Shown here piece by piece: positions 10,405 to 22,723 of a stretch of DNA of 64,000 bases. How positions within the stretch are numbered: the first letter of the stretch is position 1; the number at the start of each line of letters is the position of its first letter. The DNA comes from Paragonimus westermani (Eukaryota > Platyhelminthes > Trematoda > Plagiorchiida > Troglotrematidae): the NCBI GenBank assembly GCA_008508345.1, contig QNGE01003346.1, positions 1 to 64,000 of the forward strand, given 5' to 3'. Under the pieces are notes generated by a model. It was not told where the DNA came from. It made no database searches and saw nothing but the letters and a program-made list of their open reading frames with translations. A program made the translations under genes and the position numbers.

Positions 10405-11857
10405 GTATGTCGTCAGCATGTTCGTTTACTCTGCTATAGATGCCCGTCATAATATCACACTTGAGGTACAGCCTAGTACAGATCGTTTTCTTGAATATTA
10501 TTGAAGCTGTCACTATCTGAAGAATTAGTTGTTCACCACAATATGATGAGAAGCACTACAAGTGTCACTCCAAATCCATTTAAGAAATGTGGTTTTTCGG
10601 TTTACACTAACAACAGAGTTGTAACTGACACGAGTGTGTGAAATAGACTTGCGTAGTTATGTGCGTCATTCTAGTGCCTTACTCAACTTGGTCAACTGGA
10701 CTGGGTGTTCCAAAAGCCTGGTTTCCTTCAGTACTTTCGATGGGATCTACGTGAACGCATTGTTTGTACGTTGCGTTTTGACTGCATACTTTGGAGCATA
10801 GTCATCGGTTGATCGAGTGATTAACGAACCAACCAGAACTGGACGGTAGCGAAGTCGGCTACTTGTCATACACAGTTTCGAGTTTGAATCACAATTACTC
10901 TGACCGATTGGTCCGGTTGTTTGTGAGCATTTGACTGAGGAGGTGAGCACAGTTACTACTGTATGCATAACTGAGAAAAACGTTTCAAAATTTGCACCAA
11001 AATATTCCAGTTAAATTTCTGTCAGTAAAATCACTCGCACAAACCTGTCTCGTTACCAACACGCAATCGAAAACTGCCTGAAATCAGCTAATCAAATCTG
11101 TCGTTTCTCTCAAGTTTGATGTTTCATGTCAAGTTGGTGCATTTCCTTTCGCGATCTATAACTGTCAGGCTTGCTTCAGAAAAGAACGATTTAACTCGAA
11201 AAATATTTTTCAAATTTAAACTGGTTGTATACTCATATTGGAAAAGTTACAACCTACAAACTCAAACAAGTTTTGCTGCATGGTTTATCTTTTCGTTATT
11301 AAAAGAGAGGAGAATACAAATCTTGCAATCTGTTCTCACAACCAATGGCCTCACAAGTGAGAATTCTGCGGAAAATAGAGTACACTTGTTCAACGATATT
11401 CTGAATGCTTATAATTAACCTGGGAATCTTGCAAGTGACGTTCAGTTCATACTACTTTAAAATCCCATAATACTTATCGCCAATTAAAATATTGCCCAGC
11501 AGGTTTATTGAGTTCTGTGAGTTCATATAGTTTAAAAGTGCAGGTCATGAGATAGTCAGCTGAATAAACTCATACAATGTAAGACGTTGGACAAAAAGGT
11601 TTGGTCGTGAATTTATGCTAATTTTCCAGAGGTTAAGGAAAGCCATTGGCTATCTGTTAAATCGAACGTTCACTGGAATGGAACAATCGGAAGGTACGAA
11701 TTATGGTATGAATCCATATCTTACACTCTCCGAAGATGAGTGATTAGCCGAGCAAATCGTGCCGCTCAAAGCTGATCTAGGTAGCAGTTTCCCGGAACCT
11801 GCTCTGGAGCAAACGAGTCGACTTACTTCTTAACACAGTCGTTTTAATTAAATGAAT

Positions 11858-11960
11858 GTGATTTCGATTACAACACTTCTGAGGAAAGCCACCCGAGGTG
11901 GTTGAAACATAGACTATTACAACTTGCTCGTAACGTTGTGTTATCCCCAATCTGTTTATC
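11858..11960 (+). repeat. 103-bp conserved repeat block, copy 1
   Basis: This aligns without gaps to 57158-57260 with about 9 differences counted by eye, in the same orientation, while the flanks do not align. It contains CTGAGGA, a hairpin CCACC-CGA-GGTGG and GAAAC. Such a layout is common near the 3' ends of Penelope-like and other retroelements. The identity of the parent element is inferred only. Confidence 0.7.
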
Positions 11961-14054
11961 GTTCTAATTAAACTTTTCTTCAAATACTGCAAGGCGAAGA
12001 ACACTGCCGACTATGAGTGGCTCACTGAAACTTTGCACGTTATATTACGAGAATTGTTTCACTTTCACAAACGATCAGGTTAGCTCCACCTCCAGATAAA
12101 ATGTGATAACTCACGTTTTCTGAAAATCATGGTATCGATCAATTTTTCCGTGACTGCAAAGTTATTCACTCTGGTAAGCCAGAAGAACCCTTTAGAAAGT
12201 GGGTCAGGTAATGTGTTCCATAAGGAAATCGAGATACATTAGTGCATTCCCCAGTGAGTGACGCATGTCACTTATCGACCACAAGCCACAACTTTACTAG
12301 CGCACTACACCTTGTGTTCCTCTTAAGTTTTTACTATTCACAAGTTCCTAGTCATACCGATGACTTGTTGGTCAACCATTGCCTCATAGCTTCATGCTTT
12401 TGAAAGTGAATGACCGATAACCTATCCCAGAATTTGCAGCGAGTATCGCTCACAAGCAGTGACCAATGTGACTGTGCGGTAGGTGGAACAATGTGTTGAA
12501 AGCGTGAAAATGTGGAGATAATTGTGGACTATTTTTCCACCATATCAAACATTAGCACTATAGTAAAATTGCAGGAGGCATCAGGTTTCGAGTGAGCTAT
12601 ATATGGATGAGCTGGTGGGTTCTTTTAAGGGAGAGCGATTAGTCGTCATGAGTATAAGGATGTGAATACCGCAAATCGTACGTTCTAGCTTTGAAAGTTA
12701 CTCTCAGAAAAACATAGCTAAATAGCAGGAAGAGATTTTTGTATCATCGACGATTGCCGACAAACGACCGCTGACCTGTCTTCAATGTGCCTCCGGGGAC
12801 CAGGAAAAGAAACAATCGGTTGATATGACTCCATTGCATTTGAAGCAACCAGAGGCAAACAGGAACCAGTCGGATCTTGGATTGGCCGTATCGGCTGACT
12901 CTCCGCTGATGTGTTCCAATAATCGACGTGGTATCCAATCCATGTGATTTCTGCTGCAGAAACAAACGACACATTAAGCGCATGCTGCAGTATTCAAATG
13001 CAATGCACCTTTCATGTGGGACGTGAATCTGGTATGGGAGTAATCTACACACGTAGATAGCTGCAGAATGTGTTTTGTCAACTGCCGCGTCAAGTCTGTT
13101 ATTTGTATTCTCGGTGGAGCTATCAGTCTTGAAGGGTAATGAAGTGTAACTACGCACTGCTGTTTATCTATCTTACGGAAACAATACTGTTTCGGAAAAC
13201 CATTTCCGTTGAGCGTTTTAACCAGAAACTGCTCCCATTTTCTTCTCCATAATAGCCGATAAACAACACCAGGTTCGAGAGGTAAATTCACTTTGCAAAC
13301 TCTTTCCAATCACCTATGGCTTCCTAATGGTATTCTTGTTGGGAAAACCGAGGCAAGCATAATGTAACTGTCAAAACTTTTTGGTACAGAGCGGAGGCCC
13401 TTAACGAGTGATCATTAAGCACTCAATAGACTTGAACAATTTCTCCTAATCACACTTCCCGATCAAACGAAACGATAAAACTAACTAGACTGCGTATGTG
13501 GTCCGAACTACGTCTGCCGATGGTTGAGGCCTAGGTTCCGTTTACTGGTCCGTGGCTATTTGTCCAGTTACCTCACTGATTGGTGAAGCCACTTTGGTGG
13601 ATGTTGTTTGTCCCGTTTCTCTAACCATCTGTCTGTCATTCCAGTGTGTCACTGTAGTGCAGGTGAACAAATAGAAACAGTGACCGATCGACAGAACAAG
13701 AAGCAGCCCATCGATTGATGACAAGGACGTGCTTCTGATGCACGTAGAGATACAGCTGGACAGCATTACAGGTTTGATGTAGACCCAAACGGGGATTTCG
13801 TTTTAGTTTTATCGTTAGGTTCTTGTCTTCGCACAGTAACTCGGTAAACACTGTTTTCTTCCGTACTATAGGCCACGTCTCACTGTGAATGTACAATTGG
13901 CTGTTCTGCTCGATGAACAAGTCTGAATAGTCAATTGAATGCAGCACTTTTTTTGGTAGTCTTAACTCTTCTACTGTTGTGAATTCAGAAGGCGGATAAA
14001 AAGGAGGTTATTTTATTGGAGAAACCAATACACCACTTAAGCGTATCAACGGGA

Positions 14055-14486
14055 CTAGGAACAAAAACACTCATTTGCACACCACACTCTTCTGAGGATG
14101 CTCCAGTCGCTTTGAACACCATGTCTCAGTTCCATCATGTGGCGACAGCCATTAAATGTCATTCTGCCTTTCAATGATCCTTCCCATATATCTCTCGTAT
14201 TTATCCCGCGATCATTTCGATCCACGCGGCTGCTGAATAGTGGTGTGAGTAGTATGGTGCGACCGTCTATCCTCACTACACTAATAATCGATTCCTGGAG
14301 AAGTGCAGTTGTTCCAACGGCGGCAAGTAAAAGGTGAGATTCAACAGCAAGAGAACGTGCCATACAAGCTGCACAGAAGAAAATAGACATAGGAGTTTTT
14401 ATGGTAAAATTCTCTACTTCACCGTTCAGTTTTCTAAACACTGACATACGAACAACAGAACCTGCTTGAATACAGTTCATTGACAA
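14055..14486 (-). CDS. Long minus-strand open frame, unrecognised
   Basis: An open frame of 143 residues starting MSMNCIQAGSVVRMSVF and ending with cysteine-rich WCANECFCS. I see no domain, signal peptide or splice context that supports it. Shorter frames continue on the same strand downstream to 12718. It may be a relic of an unrecognised element or chance. It is listed because it is one of the longest open frames in a stretch that is otherwise empty. Confidence 0.15.
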   Translation of the reverse strand: MSMNCIQAGSVVRMSVFRKLNGEVENFTIKTPMSIFFCAACMARSLAVESHLLLAAVGTTALLQESIISVVRIDGRTILLTPLFSSRVDRNDRGINTRDIWEGSLKGRMTFNGCRHMMELRHGVQSDWSILRRVWCANECFCS

Positions 14487-16726
14487 ACTCGGTATGTCAA
14501 ATGACCCCAGCTAGTGTTGTCTGTTTTAGTTCCCCTCACTGTAACTTGAATACTGTCTACATTTGACAACAGACTTCGTCTTGAGGCAGTCACTCTAACA
14601 TAATCATTTTCAAAAGTCTTCTTGCTTGTCGTTTGCTCCTTTTGCAGCCCATCATTGTAACCTATATATGCTGTCACCCGGGTCTAAGTACCGGTTTACT
14701 CTAACATACATTGCGCAGCACATTCGATATTTTCTGTGGTATCAACTCGATGGGTTGTCCTAATCATGTGGTCAACGAGTGGCCTTAACAGGGCAATTAC
14801 TTTGCCTGTCGTCGAAGCATTCCAGTGACTTAAACACAACGTACAAGCGAAAGTTGCTGAGTATCCACACCCGATAAATCGGCCGTGTAATATGACTGGT
14901 ATGAAGCAATATTTGGTGCGGTTGACTCGTAAGAACGTGGTTGAACACTCAAATCCTAACCATGACAGATGTATGGACTACTTGTGACCAAACCTCTAAT
15001 TTAGGGCATCTATCGAGAAGGTTTACGAAAAAGTCTGCGATCCAAAAAACAGCCCTCAACTGTGAGTGTAATGCAGTTTATGCGCTAATTAGGACATCCG
15101 CTGCCTACCAGTAATCTTGCTAATCTTCCAAAAGCTGGTCAGTTATAATCTCTTGTTCAACGTGTTTATTACAAATTACCAGGCAAGTGATGTAGAGGCG
15201 TTACAGTGTCGATTGATATTTCCCGTTGCTGTTGACACTAGATCTTCCCATGGACTTCTCTGATCGTACTAAAACTGTACCCAATTGGAATACCTCCAAC
15301 AGTTACAGCACGTGTGAATGCGTTTTTTCGATTTCGAAAAATCCGTTTACAACTTGAGACATACGTTACCATGTTTGATTTTGATCTAACGCTATACGTT
15401 TACGCATCAGAACACACTGTATCAGATGTAAATGTCAAGAATTTAATCCAGTGCTGATAGAAACGGTTAATGCATTATACGTTTGAGTGAACTCCACCAA
15501 TGAGGCAGCAGTCTTAGAGTGCTCTTGTCAAGAAACATATAAGGATATTTTTGCCACTCACCTCCTAGACACTTTGTTCGTACTGAAATGAATCTGAGAC
15601 ATTAGGCTCCCTTCAACACTCTCCATAATGATCTCGAGAACAAATGTGATGTAGAACGGCAAGGTGCTTCGTACAGTAAGAATGCATATAGGTAGCTTCA
15701 TTAGAGATAGCAAATCTCAAAATATAAAGAGATAAGGAGATTTTGGGAACACAACCGTAAACGAAGAAGCTTTGGCTCTGAGAAAACTTTGGATATCCGA
15801 ATTACGTTTCTATGTCTGGATAAACTCCTGCTGAATAGGAGAACCAGGACGTCAGTCTAGACTGTTTGTGAACATTGGGAGATGAGCATAATGAACGGCT
15901 TGTTGTTGAACTGTGGGGTGCAACCTTGGATGTCATTCAATCCTAGTTTGAAAAGGGCTACTCATTGTTCCGTATAAAGTAGTTGTCTTGTAGTAAGATA
16001 GTTTGGATGCTACACTCCTGTACGAAAAATACTGCGATGACAATTATCTGATGTTCACTAATTCACTTTAAAACCTCTTCGTTTCGGGTTCCCAATGAAT
16101 CTCCAAGACTAATGTTTACGTTAATGCACTAAACGTGAAACTGGTGTACTACACGTCGAAATGATTTTAGCGTCTTTTCAGCCTGGATACTAGCAGTGAC
16201 ACTACATCACGCAACACAAGCTGTGCAAAAATAAACATTGTGACTTTTATTCCTGTGTGCGCTCAGGATGTGTGGAATGTTAGACATCGAAGTCGCATAA
16301 AAACGGAAGTTTTAGAATCTTGATATTTCAAAACTACCTGATCCGGTGAAATGTTTCGTGAGGCGATACGATTGTCTTGAGAAGGTCACAGAATCTTATC
16401 ACAGGGAGTGTGGCACAATTATATGGTAACAAAAAGGCGAGAAATTTTAAAACAGACGGATACTATTTCGTACACTAATTTGACTGCACACTTGGCGCAT
16501 TAAAATTACCTTGATGAACTGTTAACCAAGGTGAAAAGACTATAACGTGGACATTTAGGGACAGACATTATTCTTTGAATGCTATCGTATCTGGCTTTCG
16601 AAACAGCACCTAGTCCCTCGTTAAACGAATGGTGCGGAAAGTTCTTCTAAACTGAATAGGCATCAGCACACTAGCAAACAAATAAGAGGTAATTCACGTG
16701 AGACATAATTGCGAAAAATGTGAACT

Positions 16727-16800
16727 TTGGCTGGACTCGAACGAGTGACAAAGCATGCTCAGGCGTGGCAACTGTTCTACCAGGTCATCTACGAAACCAC
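16727..16800 (-). repeat. tRNA-like (SINE-derived?) fragment
   Basis: The minus strand reads GGTTTCGTAGATGACC..CTGGTAGAAC followed 30-odd bases later by CGTTCGAGTCC, which fits a pol III B box (GGTTCGANTCC) with one change. The acceptor and T stems pair only partly, so this is more likely a tRNA-derived repeat fragment than a working tRNA. Confidence 0.35.
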
Positions 16801-18499
16801 ACCAAAAAATCAGAACTATCATATTTGTACTCAGTTAACTACCCAACTGGCTGTATCATATGGGATACAACTGGTTCAGCGGATTGGTCACTCAAGTAGG
16901 ATTCCTCAATCAGTTCACGCTGAAATCCACCAGCGTCACCGTTCAGCATTGAACTAAGTGAGACTATAGGTACTGTTGTATATGAATCCATACCCGGTAA
17001 TTTCAAGCTTGTTTCTGACTCTGATCAAAATGTGCAATTTGATCTGATAATACAACAATTTTCATTTCTTTGACACTCTCGAGGACTAGCGTCCATACGA
17101 GAAGTATCGGTATCTCGTTGTTACAGAAGTCTAGAGTCGATTAGACCGCACTGAATACGCGAGTAGTGGTTTTTGTCAAACCAGATCGTAACAAATCTGA
17201 TATATCAAAACAACTCTAACCGTAACACGACTGAACAGTGAAGTCAAAACAGTTTTTGCTCAGTGTTTCCCCCGAACGCGTTTCGCTGCATCTCATCACG
17301 TACATTTACTGCAGTCTACGAGTTTTACAGCAAATTTCAATGGAATTTTTGTAATCAAACCACAAAATCACTTACCACCTGCGGGGTGGTGGCACTTAAA
17401 AAATGGAAGCCACCTGTCTGCGTAGAGAAAGACTTTTTATCAGTAACAGATTGTCCTGGTAACTAATGAGCATTCATGTGTCAGTACGTGTGTAGTTAAT
17501 GCTTTTAACGTTTGACTTGGCAACGCCCACTGAACATAATTATATAAATCCGTAGACTGCAGTGTGTACCTGATGAGATGTAACTAAATGTGTCCCAGGG
17601 ATAGATCGGGCAAAAATTGTTTCTTTTAAGTGTGGGTGGTGCTCGACTTGAAATAACCGAACTTGCAACACTGGTTCAAAGCACGCTTAGTTGGTGCAAT
17701 TAAGACAGTATCTTCAACCTCACTGAGAAATCTTGATCAGGGGGTTATCGATTGCATAGAACAGAGCGATTCTGTTCATTCTGCTTTCAAAATGAACGGC
17801 CAAGGTGAACACTAATTATAGAGGGTTGTGCTGAAACGTTCGACGTTGATCATTCGGTCACGTCTACTGTGAGGTAGCTGCCGTTGTGGTTAACACGCTA
17901 GTCATATACAACAAATAGTGCCCACACTACATGAACAAGTGAATGAGTACATACACACAGGTGATATCCGAATTGTCAGTCTATCTTCGTTATTAAACCG
18001 GAGGACCTGGAATGTAGTAGTTTATTCGCGTGTGGCATAAATCCTACAGTTTAATTAGGTTGGTCGATTTGTCAGTCATTCTGCTGCCTCGTCACTTTTG
18101 AAAGGCACTCGATCCAACACAGACTTCTTTCCTATATCGTCAAAATTTGGGAACGATATTTGACTTTCAATCCTTTCCTCAATTGGAAACTTAACTTACC
18201 GGTGTTTGTGATTGATGTTGGTTTGAGTTGTTTGGTTCTGTTACAACTCACTTCTGATCTTAAGCGTTGCTTTCCGATTGAATGCATTATTACCTATCGC
18301 TGGTTGTGTGTTGACCTGTTCAGGTATCATTGTGATTATTGTTGCGTTGACTAGTGCCGTCTAACTCTCTAGGAAAGATATTTGGCTTCCAGCCTCCTCA
18401 GGCGTAAAATTAACTGACTGGTGGGCGCGAGTGAACTTGTCGAGCACTGTGAGCCTATTAGTATCCCAGCTAGTAATGGTAACTATATTGTCTGTTAAT
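16801..18499. other. No recognised gene
   Basis: Short open frames only (for example 17263-17466 and 18160-18354 on the plus strand), with no recognisable motif. Confidence 0.4.
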
Positions 18500-19828
18500 G
18501 ATAATGACTGAACTGGCTGATGTTAGAACGAAGCGTGGTACATTCAAGCTTTCCTATGAATATATCGGCTGAAAATGGTCCGAGCAGGGCTCCCATTACT
18601 AAATTATCTGTTTGTCAGCTTGACACACCATTCAACAACCGTCGTGAATCGAACGTGTAGGGGAGCAGAAAATCTTTCAAATTCAGTATCAGTAATCCAC
18701 AATGAAATCCGGTTCCAGACCCGCAATCACAGATGAAATTGGCAGTTTCTGACAGCAGTGCGCTTGTAAATAACGACACTACATCCAATGAGCATTCCTG
18801 AGAATTTATATTAACGTCCTGTTTACAATCATCGGATTACAACACAACAGGTAGACCGAGCGGGGCAATCGTTTTTCGGGTGGAACCAAGCAGTTTTAAT
18901 GTCCACTTCGCCGAGTGGTTTGGCGAGTTCATCATGTCAGGTATTGAACGAACCAGTATATCAGGCTTGTGGATTTCCGGTAGACCACAGAGAGGAAGTA
19001 TAGCAGAATTTTGTAGCCATGGTTTCCCATAATTCGAGATGGTTATCAACTTTTCGTCATTCACTGATGTTCAGTTTCGTCCTTTTCGCTGGTAACTCTA
19101 AGTAACTTGCTGTGGTCCACGAGAACACTGTTCAGCTTCTCAATGTAATCACTTCTGTCCCTGACGGCCTCTCCAACTCTTTTGTCTGGTTTGCTGAATA
19201 GAGCATCTGAATTATTTTGAAACTTTTTCAATGAATTCATGTACTCCTCAGTCAAAGGCTTTTTTTTACCAATGTGCGCCTATAGTAGAGCTGGCAGCAA
19301 TAAAGAAATGCGGTTTTACATAATTGGAAATCATCTAATAGATGTCGGTCAAGTCTTGTGTTTGACCAAACAGATTCTCAAAGTACACTTCAAATTTGGA
19401 AAGTTATTTCTTACATTGTGGGTAATAAAACTTAGAATCGAATGTGAGCATCTCGGTTGTGATATGGCCAAGCTGTGAGCTGGAAAACTTGTGTAAGCAC
19501 CTTTCTCGTTGGTCTGAAGATTCTGCTTTTGCCCTGAAAAGACAAACTGCGTTATAATGAAGCTCGTTTCTATGGTGTCCGTTCGAAAATCAATTGTTTC
19601 ATGAAAGTACTGAACAATTTCGGTTTACACTACTGATTGCGGAAAACTTCGTTGAAATTCAATAATTCCGCTGTAGTGAGTATCAAGCTGGTTCAGCCTG
19701 GAGCGTTTCAGTGTTATGCTTTCTAGTTCATCACAGTGCAGGTGTAGGACCTGCCAATAGGATTTCGGGTATTCGTTGTCATCAGTGTAATCAGTGAGGA
19801 AGTTGATCACGTCGCTACTGTCTGACAA
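18500..19828 (-). pseudogene. Penelope-like element, copy 1 (N-terminal and palm RT motifs)
   Basis: On the minus strand, reading down from 19828: a poorly conserved N-terminal part, then at 19255-19061 SKPDKRVGEAV followed by RSDYIEKLNS (the PLE motif SKPDKG-V, with DYI-KM). Then at 19064-18837 come LCGLPEIHKP and NSPNHSAKW (the YGLPK-HKP motif and the S-P-H/Y--AK motif). Near 18640-18530 are NVRF-like sequence, then MGALLGPFSADIFIGKLE (the MGSPLGP-ADI motif). Several stops and frameshifts break it, and the YVDD box and the GIY-YIG nuclease are missing. PLE RTs resemble telomerase RT and are used to copy the element at nicked DNA. This copy cannot code. Confidence 0.82.
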
Positions 19829-22545
19829 CTTCTGACTTCCGCATTACGAACACAACACGTTGTGAGCTGGATGAATAACTACCTGTAAAATATCCTAATC
19901 ATATTAGCCGTCGTGTCATTTAAGGATAGTGTTGTATGACATTTTGGGCAGTGTACATTTGTTGAACACACTACACAACTAGAGAAGTACTTTGTTATTT
20001 AGACTATCTCGTGATTCCCACAAGTATCACTAAAAGAATCTACGAAGTTCGTTATCCCTTCTTCATATTCTAACACCATAGCTTGAATTGCCCACCAGTA
20101 GTAAAGTTGTTTTGTGCGGTAGTAAGTAACGTGCTGTATGTTCACTGATCAGTGGCAAGCTGATTGTCGCAACATGACACCAGGGTGAACACTAAGGCTT
20201 TAATCAGCTCTTCTTTACAATAAGGAGAATAGCAATCACAGTGGAAGATCAACACTTTTCCGTCTAAGCCGCTACCTTTGCCTTCAAGGTTAGCATGTTT
20301 AAGTTGACAAATGAATAGAAGTGTGGCTGTACGGAGCGTGATTCCTCAGCAGCGCTTCTGCGGTTATTTCATGGAACTTCTCAGTGGCCTTGTCTACACT
20401 TGAGCACGCATAGGAGTACGCTGGCTCTGGCTCCTTATTTGGCATGGTGGATGTTATGGAACATCTCTTTATATGACTATGGTGATTGTCTACGTCAAAA
20501 GATCTGGAGAATCCACCGAACCTATATCCTTCAATCTTCAATGGAATGAGTTTGCGTCCATCATCAGAACTCCTGAGAATCCAATGTAAGATAAGGGTGT
20601 CAGAACAACACACCTACACAATTTACGGCCAACTCAACTACACCAACTCATGCAGTACGCAGGCGGTTAATTTGGCTTCCAGTTCAACTGAGGCCAAGTC
20701 TCCGTTTTCCCAAGCTTTTACCATGGGGCGACTGTCAGATTGTGTACATCACTCTGTCACTTGCGGAATAAGTGTGCACCGTATAATTGTACTCACTAAT
20801 TGATGCTGAAGACAACACATAATCGCATGAGTGCAAGTACTCGCTGAAGTGGACAGGACAATATAATTGGACAAAGAACTCCCAGTTCTTACGTCGCTTC
20901 AGGTATGCCTTTCGAGGATAAACAATAAACTAAGTAGGCGATGTGATATGGAAATGGTTGGCAGCCTTCAGTTTGGACTAGACTTTCACAGTGACCGAAG
21001 CCAAAGGACGCCCGTGTCTAACCATCACCACCGGTTGATTGCATTGCACCATTTGTAGCTCTTCTCACACATCACGTATCCATTGTAAACCCAAAAGAAC
21101 AAGACCAGGAGGTACGTGATTAAGGCCCTTGTGCCTAATCGACCAATGGTGGTTAGCCAATTGACTACGCAGATAAGTTTCAGTTAACACTCAGTAGGCG
21201 TTCATGCACACAAATTTGGGGTATTATGGATTTTGACCGAACCTTCTTTCAAGTTTAACCATTCTGATTTAATTTTGTTTTATACCCCTTAGGGCCTGAG
21301 GAGATTGTATCAAAAACATGTTTGTTACGCTTCGTTTTCTATGACTCAATCGGAATTTTCGAAAGAAGGAGGCTCGGTGTTCATCATCTCATTGAGGAAC
21401 GCATTGTGTAGGGAAAAAGGTTGAAATCGGGTAAGTTCACGTCCTTCATGGCTTGGTGGACCGTGTTACCGTCCTGTATGGAGATTGGGAATTCTAGTCC
21501 CCGAGGACGGTTGTTCTTTCGCCACCCAATTCATGAAAAAAGCAATAGTCAAAAATCCTTCTTCGTTGCTTCTATCCCCGAATCAGCAATATTGTTTATA
21601 GGATATCATCGATGATTGAGATCGCTGGGGTCACTATGCACGTATCAACGCACATTGAAAGTGTGTATGCTGATATTTTGTCGGCTTTGAGGTAATCAGT
21701 AATCTTTGTTCACTTACCTCGAGGCGACTGGTTATTCACTGTGGGTGGTGTCATACGTGTTGTGATTGCCCAGTCGATGTGGATCAGTAATAGATACACA
21801 AGTCCCGCTACTAAAGCGCTAGATTCCAGTTGCTAGCAGGGCAAAAAATGGCATTTTGCCCACCACAGATTAGTGCACTCGACCAGTTCGGTCTACCGTT
21901 ACTTGATAAACAGTAAATCCGAAGTGTTGCTATTCAATCGGACCACCGATATCCCAGTATGGACCTACGAGTTTCATCATGCGGCTGTTCGCAAATATTG
22001 TTGGAGAGCAGCACAGGAAAACGACCGGTGTGTTAGGTTGGCAATTCTAACAGTGTGTGGTAACAGAGTGAACAGATAGTTGCTCAAAGATCGCTAATGA
22101 GCTACACAGACGACTGAGATTTTCACCGTCGCTGGTTTATCTATTAATCAAACGCTTGGTGCTAACGTCAAGCAATGAACTAACTAGGGTGATTACTAGC
22201 TTCGTCGCAGCACAAGAAAGACCTGAAGCTCTTGATGCTGACATGATTTTTGTTAGTATCCTAAGTACTTATTTTTAGGTATCAATACGTACAGCAACTT
22301 GTTAGGTGATGTGAAGCGACACTGCACCAGTCACACTACATTTTTCAGTTGTTCAAATCGCGAGCAGTTGCATTCTTGCTGTTCTAATTACTGAGGGGAA
22401 TTGTAGAGTGAAGTGGTCTGCAAAAGGCTGCTTCGGTAGTTTGGCTGATCACAACTTTTCCCTCTCAGGTGAGTCTTGTTAATTTGGAAAGCTCCCTGAA
22501 CTGACCTTTAAACTGAAGTGAAAGATTTTTGTTGGAGTTTCTCAG
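19829..22545. other. No recognised gene; one repeat
   Basis: Open frames at 20299-20613 (-) and 20486-20803 (+) overlap on opposite strands and show no domain. A repeat shared with 45723-45826 lies at 21273-21364. Confidence 0.4.
21273..21364 (+). repeat. Dispersed repeat shared with 45723-45826
   Basis: About 90 bp ending CAATCGGAATTTTCGAAAG matches 45723-45826 (ending CAATGGGAATTTTCGAAAT) at moderate identity, in the same orientation. The family is unknown. Confidence 0.5.
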
Positions 22546-22723
22546 CCGCTTACCCGGTTGGACCGCTTTCTTCCGGTACTTCTGTCGAGGTGTCACAGCT
22601 TGGCGTGGTCCTGAAGTGGTTATGGACCAGATGAGGTCAATTTATGGCGGTATCTTTGAGATCCGTGATCTCGACAACTGCCTGAAGGAGCTGAGCACAG
22701 CTCAGCTGAGGACGTGTGTTACG
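22546..22723 (+). CDS. Candidate 178-bp host exon, product unknown
   Basis: A pyrimidine-rich stretch ending TTTCTCAG at 22545 and a donor GTACGC at 22724 flank 178 bases, that is one leftover base plus 59 codons. They read RLPGWTAFFRYFCRGVTAW, then RGPEVVMDQMRSIYGG, IFEIRDLDNC and LKELSTAQLRTCVT. The composition is typical of real protein (amphipathic end, few low-complexity runs), the GC content rises against the flanks, and the reading turns to noise beyond the donor. This is the best candidate for a host exon here. I cannot name the protein. The neighbouring exons are not visible, so the gene would have long introns. Confidence 0.45.

Larger units (their letters stand above)
10405..16726. 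other. No recognised gene; one repeat block
   Basis: The minus strand between 12718 and 14677 is rich in open frames of 70-143 residues (for example 14055-14486, with a serine/leucine-rich stretch SLAVESHLLLAAVG). Read in sequence they give no known domain. The region could be an old element or chance. The 103-bp block at 11858-11960 is listed separately. Confidence 0.35.

Noticed and set aside
12718..14677. A single gene on the minus strand
   Set aside because: The open frames are in different phases, no domain could be named, and no splice signals link them. Left as unassigned.
16727..16957. 76-residue plus-strand frame MAGLERVTK
   Set aside because: It begins within a tRNA-like sequence on the other strand and has no domain.
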